NCBI GenBank assembly: GCA_964352715.1
Contig: CAYGSU010000007.1
Coordinates: 1 to 64,000, forward strand
Source: JAVKBW01 sp964352715
GTDB lineage: Bacteria; Pseudomonadota; Alphaproteobacteria; UBA8366; Aestuariispiraceae
Reading direction: 5' to 3'
DNA: 64,000 bases
Below the pieces are notes generated by a model, which worked only from the letters and a program-made list of their open reading frames with translations, was not told where the DNA came from and ran no database searches. Numbering within the stretch: position 1 is the stretch's first letter; each line of letters opens with the position of its first letter. Shown one piece after another: positions 34,922 to 41,771 of this stretch. The position numbers were made by a program, and so were the translations under genes.

Positions 34922-36262
34922 ATGGCTCACAGATTTGATCTGCTCTTGAAAGGCGGCACCGCCATAACGCCCGGCGGTGCGGTCGATGCCGACATCGGAG
35001 TCGAAAACGGAAAAATCACCGCCATCGGTTCACTGGCGGATTCCGCTGCCGAAACCGTGCAATGCAGCGGTCTGACGGTTCTGCCCGGCATGATCGACAG
35101 CCAGGTTCACTTTCGCGAGCCCGGGCCGGAACATAAGGAAAATCTGGAAAGCGGATCGAGGGCGGCGGCGCTTGGCGGTATTACCGCATTCTTCGAAATG
35201 CCGAATACCAATCCGCTGACAATCGACGAACCTGCTTTTACCGACAAACTGACCCGCGCAAAGGGCAGATGCTGGACTGATTACGCCTTTTACCTCGGCG
35301 GATCAGCGGCCAACACGCACGAACTGGCAAAGCTTGAAAACATGCCGGGATGTTGCGGGGTGAAAATTTTCATGGGGGCGTCGACGGGCAATCTTCTATC
35401 GGCGGACGATGACACGATCCGGGAAATATTAAGGAACGGAAAAAGAGTTGTCGCCGTGCATGCGGAAGACAATGACCGGCTTAACGCTCGCAAGTCGATG
35501 CTGACGGACGGCGTTTCGGTGCATACGCACCCGGAATGGCGGGATGTTGAAGTCTGCCGGTTGGCGACCGAACGGGTATTGCGGCTGGCCCGGGAAACCG
35601 GCCGCCGCGTCCATGTTCTGCATATCACGACCGGCCAGGAAATGGCCCTGCTGGCAGAAAACAAGGATATCGCCTCCGTTGAAGCGACACCGCAGCATCT
35701 GACCCTCGCCGCACCCGACTGTTACGACAGAATCGGCACACGAGCACAGATGAACCCACCGATCCGCGACGCCGCGCAGCGGGCAGCTTTGTGGAAAGCG
35801 CTGGCGGGCGGCATTGTCGATATCATCGGATCCGACCACGCGCCACATACGCTGGAAGAAAAGGCGCAGCCTTATCCAAAAAGCCCGAGCGGAATGCCCG
35901 GCGTGCAGACCCTTGTGCCGATCATGCTGAACCATGTGGCGGCCGGAAGACTGACGCTGGAGCGGCTTGTCGACCTGTGCGCCTACGGCCCGGCCCGTAT
36001 CTTCAGAATTCAGGGCAAGGGCCGGCTTGCGATCGGATACGATGCCGACTTCACGATTGTCGACCTCAACCGCACCGAAACCATCACCGATGCCTGGTCG
36101 GCCAGCAAGAGCGGCTGGACGCCCTATGACGGGATGGACGTTACCGGCTGGCCGGTCGGGACGATCATTCGCGGTAATGTCGTGATGCAGGATGGCGAGC
36201 TGATCGGTAAGCCCGCCGGAAAACCGGTGCGGTTTCATGAAAGCATGCGGGAAGCCGGATGA
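34922..36262 (+). CDS. Dihydroorotase-type amidohydrolase
   Basis: A 446-residue member of the amidohydrolase superfamily (dihydroorotase/hydantoinase branch). ATG 34922 has an AGGAAAAG ribosome site. The first metal motif reads DSQVHFREPG, with Gln61 where HxH has its first His. Otherwise the site is intact: VKIFMGASTGNL (carboxylated Lys), VHAEDN, VLHITTGQE and GSDHAPHT with the catalytic Asp. Gln variants occur in some alphaproteobacterial dihydroorotases as I recall, so it is probably active. It closes or opens the pyrimidine ring between carbamoyl-aspartate and dihydroorotate if it is PyrC; allantoinase is an alternative. Its 3' end overlaps the next convergent gene by 28 bp. Confidence 0.85.
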   Translation: MAHRFDLLLKGGTAITPGGAVDADIGVENGKITAIGSLADSAAETVQCSGLTVLPGMIDSQVHFREPGPEHKENLESGSRAAALGGITAFFEMPNTNPLTIDEPAFTDKLTRAKGRCWTDYAFYLGGSAANTHELAKLENMPGCCGVKIFMGASTGNLLSADDDTIREILRNGKRVVAVHAEDNDRLNARKSMLTDGVSVHTHPEWRDVEVCRLATERVLRLARETGRRVHVLHITTGQEMALLAENKDIASVEATPQHLTLAAPDCYDRIGTRAQMNPPIRDAAQRAALWKALAGGIVDIIGSDHAPHTLEEKAQPYPKSPSGMPGVQTLVPIMLNHVAAGRLTLERLVDLCAYGPARIFRIQGKGRLAIGYDADFTIVDLNRTETITDAWSASKSGWTPYDGMDVTGWPVGTIIRGNVVMQDGELIGKPAGKPVRFHESMREAG

Positions 36263-37068
36263 ACCGGGTTTACCTTTGCCGTTTGTCCCACGACCGTGCA
36301 GTCGTGATATCGGTAAAGCCAGGTCGCCAGAAGCGGCGCTACGCAGCGCCCGACCGGCAGCCCCATGTCGCGTTCCAGCCTGGTCGGCGGTTCGTTGTCG
36401 CGAACCACTTTCAGCACCAGTGTCAGCGCGGTTGTTTGCGCCGGTCCAGGCTCGTTGCCAGCCTTGCCCGCACACCCGGCCCTGTTCCGTTTTCGTCCCG
36501 CTGGCGCGGCGGCGGCTTCCGTCGCCCACTGCCGATATCGATTTTCATAGGCACGCGTTTCGCCCGCGCCAAAACTCTCCAGCGGGTCGGTAAGTCGCCG
36601 GGACCGATCGACCCGTGGCGCCGTCAGGGAAACAGTGTTTGTCGAAAGAGACCGGTCCAGCGCAATCCACAGACGACGAATTTCGTCAGCGGCCTTCAAA
36701 TGGACTTCATGCAGCCGACCGTTCGCAGCCAGTTTCTCAAGAACATCCGCTTTCGGGATTTTCCGCTTCGCGAGCAATTCCGGCGTCGGCCCCGTGTCGT
36801 CGGTTCTGGCTGCCGATATCCGGGCCATACGGTCAACATGCCCGGTGATAGATTCAGGATCGCCCTGCCGGCGGACTAGTTTCGGGCTATTCAAGCGCAT
36901 AATATGATTGCGGGCCGCTTCGGCCTGTCGCCATAGCAGTGCCCGATCACGCTTGGTCAGGGATTCATAAGCTGTTCTTCTTGCCGAAACCGCGTGCAGT
37001 ATTCGCGCCAGGCTTTCCAGTGTTCCCAGCCGGATCGCGCCGGCTGTCGCTGAGTTTGTCTTACGCAC
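36235..37068 (-). CDS. Unrecognised basic protein, second gene of the repressor-flanking operon
   Basis: 277 residues from a GTG at 37068, which overlaps the stop of the 68-residue gene upstream by 8 bases, implying coupled translation. It is Arg/Ala-rich with no signal or membrane segment. N-terminal helices (about 1-60) are followed by an LLAKRKIPKADVLEKLA stretch and a C-terminal helical domain (about 205-265, LVLKVVRDNEPPTRLERDMG) that may contain a helix-turn-helix. I see a faint resemblance to DUF6456-type alphaproteobacterial proteins but cannot assign it. It overlaps the 3' end of the amidohydrolase gene, which is convergent. Confidence 0.65.
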   Translation of the reverse strand: MRKTNSATAGAIRLGTLESLARILHAVSARRTAYESLTKRDRALLWRQAEAARNHIMRLNSPKLVRRQGDPESITGHVDRMARISAARTDDTGPTPELLAKRKIPKADVLEKLAANGRLHEVHLKAADEIRRLWIALDRSLSTNTVSLTAPRVDRSRRLTDPLESFGAGETRAYENRYRQWATEAAAAPAGRKRNRAGCAGKAGNEPGPAQTTALTLVLKVVRDNEPPTRLERDMGLPVGRCVAPLLATWLYRYHDCTVVGQTAKVNPVHPASRMLS

Positions 37069-37267
37069 CTATTTCTCCATCAACATCGAAGTGTCCGGGA
37101 AATTCGCCCGCACCCGCAAGCCAGGCGTCCCAATCGTCATCCGGCAGATCGCTCACCGGTTCGGGTGGCAGATCTCCGGAATCCGCATGAAAACCACGCC
37201 ATGGACCGGGTCTTGTCGTATGCGGCGGCAACGGGGATTTAGATTTCTTGGGTGAAATGTATCGCAT
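37061..37267 (-). CDS. 68-residue protein, probably leaderless, divergent from the S24 repressor
   Basis: From ATG 37267 the product is a short protein with a basic N-terminus (PKKSKSPLPPH) and a Trp/Asp-rich acidic C-terminal half (LPDDDWDAWLAGAGEF). The frame extends up to 37360, but that would overlap the repressor start, while the -10 box at 37273-37280 places the transcript start at or within a base or two of ATG 37267. I therefore infer a leaderless mRNA. It is translationally coupled to the 277-residue gene. No family is recognised. Confidence 0.6.
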   Translation of the reverse strand: MRYISPKKSKSPLPPHTTRPGPWRGFHADSGDLPPEPVSDLPDDDWDAWLAGAGEFPGHFDVDGEIGA

Positions 37268-37269
37268 AA

Positions 37270-37283
37270 ACGTATATATACGT
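37270..37283. promoter_or_regulatory. Palindromic operator candidate O1
   Basis: ACGTATATATACGT is a perfect 14-bp palindrome that covers the -10 of the leftward promoter, 3 bp from ATG 37267. It is flanked by CGCATAA and TTATGCG arms, which extend the symmetry imperfectly. The half-site ACGTATA occurs again at 37311-37317, inside the rightward promoter spacer. Binding by the S24 repressor is inferred. Confidence 0.6.
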
Positions 37284-37302
37284 ATTTTATGCGTATTGTC
37301 AA
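37273..37302 (-). promoter_or_regulatory. Leftward promoter of the divergent operon
   Basis: On the minus strand the -35 is consensus TTGACA (37302-37297). The -10 is TATATA at 37278-37273 (18-base spacing) or 37280-37275 (16-base spacing). The -10 lies wholly inside the O1 palindrome, so a bound repressor would block it. Confidence 0.6.
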
Positions 37303-37308
37303 CGTTGA
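37299..37308. promoter_or_regulatory. Palindromic operator candidate O2
   Basis: TCAACGTTGA is a perfect 10-bp palindrome spanning the inner edges of both divergent -35 boxes. A protein bound here could silence both directions at once. Functional binding is inferred. Confidence 0.45.
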
Positions 37309-37333
37309 AAACGTATAAGTACTGCACCATAAT
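37305..37333 (+). promoter_or_regulatory. Rightward promoter of the S24 repressor gene
   Basis: TTGAAA (37305-37310), a 17-base spacer holding the ACGTATA half-site, and CATAAT (37328-37333). A good AGGAGAG ribosome site (37341-37347) follows, 7 bases before ATG 37355. Its -35 is only 2 bp from the leftward -35, so the two promoters are back to back. Confidence 0.6.
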
Positions 37334-37354
37334 AGAGGTCAGGAGAGATATTTT

Positions 37355-38146
37355 ATGCAAACAGCAGAATTATCCGTTGCTGCCACCCTGCGGGGCCTTC
37401 GCAAACGTGCCGGATTCAGCATGGAAGCCCTCGCGCAGCTGGCCGGATACAAGGGCGCATCAAGCATCCAGCGGTATGAAAACGAAGAACAGTTCCGCAA
37501 ACGCTTTCTGCCTTTCGATGTGGTGGAACGCTTTGCCGCCGCCCTGGTCGGCCGCGGTCAGCCGCCGATAAGCGAGGCAGAAGTTTTCGCCATGGCCGGC
37601 CCGATTGCGAAAGCGGCGTTTCCACTTGGCGGGTCTGATACCATGGCAGCGTCTGCATCCGGCCCGTCCCGACCAACCGGCTTGAGTGAGGCGGAATTCA
37701 TACCGGGGATCGAACCGCCCTCTCCGGCGTCGATGACCAAGGATTTGCCTGTGGTAGGAACGGCCGCAGGATCAGCCGGTGACGGCGCTGTACAATTCGA
37801 CGGCGGCGTCATTGAATACATTCGCCGCCCCCCTGCCCTGGTATCGGTCAAGGATGCCTACGCAATCTATGTTGTCGGCACCAGCATGGAGCCTCGCCTG
37901 CAGGAAGGGTCGCTGCAGGTTGTACACCCCAATCGGCGTCCCCGACCCGGCGACGATGTGGTTCTGCAGGTGCAGCGCGCTGCCGATCAGGACCTGCAGG
38001 TATACGTCAAACAGCTCGACCGGATTACGGAAAACGCCATCATATGCCGCCACTATTGCAATGCCGGGGATGAACTGGTTTTCGACCGTAAAACAGTCAT
38101 AGCCATGCACAAAATCCTCACAAATGAAGATCTTTTCGGTTTCTGA
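37355..38146 (+). CDS. LexA/CI-type self-cleaving repressor (XRE plus peptidase S24)
   Basis: 263 residues. The N-terminal Cro/CI helix-turn-helix is at about 8-62 (FSMEALAQLAGYKGASSIQR). A Pro/Ser-rich linker follows, then the S24 domain at about 130-255. The catalytic serine is Ser177 in VVGTSMEPRL, the lysine is Lys219 in VYVKQLDRI, and an Ala138-Gly139 bond in GTAAGS fits the autocleavage site. Cleavage is normally triggered by RecA-ssDNA, so it would release the operators around 37270-37317 on DNA damage. It resembles a phage repressor, but no phage structural or integrase gene is present in the window. Confidence 0.9.
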   Translation: MQTAELSVAATLRGLRKRAGFSMEALAQLAGYKGASSIQRYENEEQFRKRFLPFDVVERFAAALVGRGQPPISEAEVFAMAGPIAKAAFPLGGSDTMAASASGPSRPTGLSEAEFIPGIEPPSPASMTKDLPVVGTAAGSAGDGAVQFDGGVIEYIRRPPALVSVKDAYAIYVVGTSMEPRLQEGSLQVVHPNRRPRPGDDVVLQVQRAADQDLQVYVKQLDRITENAIICRHYCNAGDELVFDRKTVIAMHKILTNEDLFGF

Positions 38147-38190
38147 ACCAGGCTCTGCCCAGCCGGAACCCTGACAAAAAGAATTTTAAA

Positions 38191-38219
38191 TTGACGTTTT
38201 TTGCGTATTTTTGTATAAT
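38191..38219 (+). promoter_or_regulatory. Near-consensus sigma70 promoter of the 64-residue gene
   Basis: TTGACG (38191-38196), 17 bases, TATAAT (38214-38219). The spacer contains TTGCGTAT, similar to ATGCGTAT at 37289-37296 in the repressor control region. The ATG at 38227 is 7 bases after the -10, where transcription should begin. Confidence 0.7.
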
Positions 38220-38226
38220 ACCCGTC

Positions 38227-38421
38227 ATGACACCGGATAGGCCTTCATCAACCGATTCGAATTTCCATACATTCGACGAATGGGAAAACGCGATGGAGCG
38301 TCGATTCGACGTAATGCCTGACTGGTGGTGGCGTGGCCGGATTCGCAGACTGGCTGAATACGGAGCCGTCGTTTCCGGTCAAATTCATCAAACAAGGCAC
38401 ACAAATTCCACAAAATCATAA
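38227..38421 (+). CDS. 64-residue protein, probably leaderless
   Basis: From ATG 38227 the product has an N-terminal Ser/Thr-rich stretch, then FDEWENAMERRFDVMPDWWW and an Arg-rich RGRIRRLAEYG helix. This is an amphipathic, Trp-containing sequence that could bind protein, membrane or DNA. No ribosome site exists between the -10 box and the ATG, so translation would be from a leaderless message. The gene follows the S24 repressor by 80 bp and its promoter holds a repressor-site-like TGCGTAT. No family is recognised, and the coding call rests mainly on promoter placement. Confidence 0.5.
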   Translation: MTPDRPSSTDSNFHTFDEWENAMERRFDVMPDWWWRGRIRRLAEYGAVVSGQIHQTRHTNSTKS

Positions 38422-38491
38422 TAGTATCAATCGGTTACGAAAAACCCCGTTGCCGGTAAATTGACTAAAATATCCGCCTTATGGCCTCGTC

Positions 38492-38508
38492 AACGCCCAA
38501 TGGGCGTT
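38492..38508. repeat. Perfect inverted repeat upstream of the TPR/barrel gene
   Basis: AACGCCC-AAT-GGGCGTT, 7-bp arms with a 3-base loop, about 120 bp upstream of ATG 38627. TATAAGAAT follows it and recurs at 38580-38588. It could be an operator or a hairpin; there is no T-run. The rest of 38422-38626 shows no gene. Confidence 0.4.
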
Positions 38509-38626
38509 ATAAGAATGCAACAGATGGGAAAATTCCTTCAGAAGAAATGGGTTAACTATTTCCTGAGACCGCCTGACCCTATAAGAATAGGTCTGGAAAC
38601 ATATAGACGCAAAGTCTGCCGCTATC

Positions 38627-39985
38627 ATGGGTATTGAGCTAAAAGAATCTGGATTTCGATCCTTGCGACCGGGTATTGCGGTCGCAGCAATTCTGTTGAG
38701 CCTTTTCGCTGTCGAAGCGCGGGCGCAAACGGCCGGAGACGCCTCGAACACGGAATTGCAGCGGGCGCTGGAAGACACGACCACAGACAGTGCGCTCGCT
38801 GTTGCCCAGAAGGCTATTTCGGAAGGCCGGTACGAACAGGCAGTCGGTATCCTGACCGGCCTGCTGCTCGGCGACCCCGAAAATGCCAGTCTGAAACTGC
38901 TGATCGGCGATCTGTACAGCCGTATGGGCAGCTTTGTTCAGGCCCGGTCCTATGTCGAAGATGCACTTGATTCGAACACGCTGAACGCCGACGAGACGCA
39001 GAATGCCGAAACCATTCTTGCCCTGATGGGCGGCGGCGGGCCGGTTCGCGACGTCTTCAGTCTTTCCGGACGGATTTCCTCCGGCCTGCGATATCGAAGC
39101 AACGCAACAGGCGGAACGACCAGCGGTGTTGTTATCATCAACGATCAGGTCGTCGCCTCAAACAACAATGCGGAAAAAGAATCGGACACCGACTGGTTTC
39201 TGAGCGGTTCAGCCCGCGCTGTTTACGTTCTGGATCCTGAGAGCAAACTGAATTTTGATACACGCGGCTTCGCTCTGGTCAGAAAACAATTCGCCGAAAC
39301 ACAGAACGATCTGATTGTGGGTGAGGTCACCCCTGGTCTTGGCATGCCGCTTATTGCGAGTGAATCGTATATCATGCAGGGCAGAGGCTACGGCATTCTC
39401 GGATTTGCCGATTTGGATGGCGAACTGGCCCAGACAGTGTACGGTGCCGGCGGTGAATTACGGCACCAACTAGGCAAGAAGCTGCAGCTCAGCCAGACAC
39501 TTGAATACCGCGAAGTCGATTACCGGGCGATTACCGGGCGAGCGACCCTTGAGGAGCTGGATGGCAGCGAAGCCAGACTGACGCTCGGCGCACGATATCT
39601 GCTTACAGAAGATCTCGTCGCCGGTTTGAATTACCGCCTCAACGACCGCGATACCGTAACCACGGATCAGGATCGTGAACAGCACCGCATCGGCGGTGAT
39701 CTGACCTACAGTTACGACACGCCTTTCGAACTTAGCAGCAACAGTTCGCGCGTTCGTGGTGGCGTCAGCTACACTGCAACGAATTTTGAAAACCCGGACA
39801 GAACAATTTCAACGGTAACAGAGCGCGAAGACCGGGAATGGCGCATCGACCTTTCAAACAATCTGGCTGTGCGCGACAACCTGACCTTCGATGTCGCCCT
39901 CAGCCACAGCGAACGGTCGAGTTCACTACCGAACTTTGAAACGGACAATACATCCGTTTCTGTTGGACTTTCGCTTAACTTCTAG
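38627..39985 (+). CDS. Outer-membrane protein with N-terminal TPR and C-terminal beta-barrel
   Basis: 452 residues. A signal peptide (about 15-34, IAVAAILLSLFAVEARA) precedes TPR-like helices at about 50-140 (ISEGRYEQAVGILTGLLLGD). About 300 residues of alternating beta strands follow, ending in VGLSLNF, a C-terminal aromatic barrel signal. The order TPR then barrel recalls surface-lipoprotein assembly modulators (Slam) and cellulose or PNAG export porins (BcsC/PgaA-like). The FecR-domain gene starts 31 bp later, so they probably form an operon and work together in the envelope. The substrate is unknown. Confidence 0.8.
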   Translation: MGIELKESGFRSLRPGIAVAAILLSLFAVEARAQTAGDASNTELQRALEDTTTDSALAVAQKAISEGRYEQAVGILTGLLLGDPENASLKLLIGDLYSRMGSFVQARSYVEDALDSNTLNADETQNAETILALMGGGGPVRDVFSLSGRISSGLRYRSNATGGTTSGVVIINDQVVASNNNAEKESDTDWFLSGSARAVYVLDPESKLNFDTRGFALVRKQFAETQNDLIVGEVTPGLGMPLIASESYIMQGRGYGILGFADLDGELAQTVYGAGGELRHQLGKKLQLSQTLEYREVDYRAITGRATLEELDGSEARLTLGARYLLTEDLVAGLNYRLNDRDTVTTDQDREQHRIGGDLTYSYDTPFELSSNSSRVRGGVSYTATNFENPDRTISTVTEREDREWRIDLSNNLAVRDNLTFDVALSHSERSSSLPNFETDNTSVSVGLSLNF

Positions 39986-40016
39986 AACGTGATCGAGAAA
40001 AAAGAGATCCGACCCA

Positions 40017-40904
40017 ATGAACCGTTTCCAACTCCTCGCCTCCGCCAGTTTCCTGACCATTATTACCGGTCAGGGAGCAACGGCTGCCGATTCAGCTGAA
40101 ATCGCAGGCGCCGCTGTCACGGCCATCCCCTCGATTCAGGCGGTTCTTGGCGAGGCCGCGCCGCGATCCATTGCTGTCGGCAACAGCATCTTCCGGAACG
40201 AATCGATTACGACAGGACCGAATGGCCATCTGCACATTCTTTTCCGTGACGAATCCAACATGACGCTGGGCCCGAATGCGAAACTGGTGATCGATGAATT
40301 CATCTACGATCCCGAAACCGGCGCAGGCAACGTCGTGTTGCAGCAGGCTGAAGGCATCATGCGGTTTGTCGGTGGCGCGATCAGCAAAACCGGCAATGTA
40401 ACCATCAATACGACGGTAGGAACGATCGGTGTGCGCGGTGGCGTGGTGCTGGTCAATGTTCTCGAAACCGGCGGCGTACAGGTTTTCTTCGTGTTCGGCG
40501 ATCAGGTATCGTTCGACAGCGTAACCGGCGACAATCTTCTTCTGGATGATATCGGGTTTTCGTTTTCTGTCGATGCGAACGGCGCGATCAGCGAACCGGT
40601 TGAAATCAACCCGGATGATCTGGGCGCAACGATGAACAGTCTCGAGTCTCCGGACAGTTCGGCTGTCAGGATCAGCGTACCCGATGCCGCGCTGACCAAC
40701 CTGCAGGACAGGCTTGAACAGCAACAGATTGATCCGGATACCGGTCTGGCCGGTGAACTCGGCGAAGTCGAGCCGGTTACCCTTGAAGAGCTGGAAACCA
40801 TCCTCGGGCTGGATGTTCTGGAAGAACAGGCGATTCAGGAAGTCTTCGACGAGCAGGCCGAAGATGATGGAAACGGCGGTGACCCGCCTATAACTGGGTC
40901 CTGA
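40017..40904 (+). CDS. Periplasmic FecR-domain protein
   Basis: 295 residues with a signal peptide (about 1-23, LLASASFLTIITGQGATA). The FecR domain at about 45-155 shows SIAVGNSIFRNESITTGPNG, FRDESNMTLGPNAKLVIDEF and INTTVGTIGVRGGV. The C-terminal 130 residues are acidic with repeated LEE and EEQA segments and end in an Asp/Gly-rich tail. There is no sigma factor or TonB receptor beside it, so it is not the classic FecIR iron system. FecR-like modules also occur as structural periplasmic proteins paired with barrels, which fits the preceding gene. Confidence 0.82.
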   Translation: MNRFQLLASASFLTIITGQGATAADSAEIAGAAVTAIPSIQAVLGEAAPRSIAVGNSIFRNESITTGPNGHLHILFRDESNMTLGPNAKLVIDEFIYDPETGAGNVVLQQAEGIMRFVGGAISKTGNVTINTTVGTIGVRGGVVLVNVLETGGVQVFFVFGDQVSFDSVTGDNLLLDDIGFSFSVDANGAISEPVEINPDDLGATMNSLESPDSSAVRISVPDAALTNLQDRLEQQQIDPDTGLAGELGEVEPVTLEELETILGLDVLEEQAIQEVFDEQAEDDGNGGDPPITGS

Positions 40905-41771
40905 TCACTTCGTGTAACTATTTCCGGTAACCGGTGTATATCCCCATTTCCGCATGATAGAACCGCAAAGTCGGTTGAATTTGGCATGTCGTTCGGGTGT
41001 CCAGTCACGCCAGCGTTCCAAGGGGTTGAAATCAGCCGGCATTGGCTGCGGACGAAAATCCACCCTTCCGTCTTCCGCTCGCGGCAGAAAGCTCGACCCG
41101 CGAACGATCGGGTTCTTGATCAGCTCCATGCATTCAGGCGCCATTGATAAATTTAATCTCTGAAGTAATGACCTGAACTCATTCTCGGTATCGCTAGCAA
41201 GCCGTTCATAGCGAACCAGAATATATCTGTTATCTTTTACCGCCTGCTGGTTCTCAGCCAACAGATCGGCTAAGTAACGAACGGATTTGGCCCATTGGCC
41301 GGCAATGGTTTCAAAGCTAAGCGCCATCCCCCAATCGGTTTGAGCTCTCAGGTAGCTCGAAACGATCGAACGCGGATCACGAATCATGACCAGGACCTGA
41401 CAACCGGGGAAAAGTTGCAACGCCACATGCAGGTCGCAAAGTCTTGGCGTTTTCAGAAGAAGACGATCTGACGTGTCGCGCTGGCCGATAAACTGCAGCA
41501 GCGTTCCGCCAAGAGCGCCCAGCAAATCATCCGGCGAAGCCTTTTCAGGACCGAGCGCCTGTTTGGCCCGAATTCCTTCCCAACGCTCGTAGAGGGTATC
41601 CGTATAGAACCTGAGGCTGTCAGCGTTTTGCAGCAGATAGTCCTCATGGAGGTTGGCCCGATAGACATTGGGGTGCGAATCCAAAAGAAACTTGCAGAAC
41701 GTCGTTCCACTTCGGGCCATGGGCGCGCAAATAATGATTGGCGCTCCCGGTTGCCTTCTGTCTAGCGTCAT
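40905..41771 (-). CDS. PAPS-dependent sulfotransferase-family protein
   Basis: About 288 residues. The 5'-phosphosulfate-binding loop is APMARSGTTFCKFLLDSHPN (about 17-36), and the 3'-phosphate-binding segment is VLVMIRDPRSIVSSYL (about 129-144), as in sulfotransferases that modify glycans or proteins. The ATG at 41771 overlaps the glycosyltransferase stop (ATGA); an upstream in-frame start at 41816 is unlikely. Together with the glycosyltransferase it suggests synthesis and sulfation of a surface saccharide, but the acceptor is not known. Confidence 0.88.
   Translation of the reverse strand: MTLDRRQPGAPIIICAPMARSGTTFCKFLLDSHPNVYRANLHEDYLLQNADSLRFYTDTLYERWEGIRAKQALGPEKASPDDLLGALGGTLLQFIGQRDTSDRLLLKTPRLCDLHVALQLFPGCQVLVMIRDPRSIVSSYLRAQTDWGMALSFETIAGQWAKSVRYLADLLAENQQAVKDNRYILVRYERLASDTENEFRSLLQRLNLSMAPECMELIKNPIVRGSSFLPRAEDGRVDFRPQPMPADFNPLERWRDWTPERHAKFNRLCGSIMRKWGYTPVTGNSYTK

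Noticed and set aside
36235..38421. Complete prophage or plasmid region
   Set aside because: Only a repressor and three small or unknown genes are present, with no integrase, terminase, replication or attachment-site signature in the window.
40017..40904. FecR-type iron sensor
   Set aside because: No ECF sigma factor, TonB receptor or inner-membrane helix; only the FecR module is shared.
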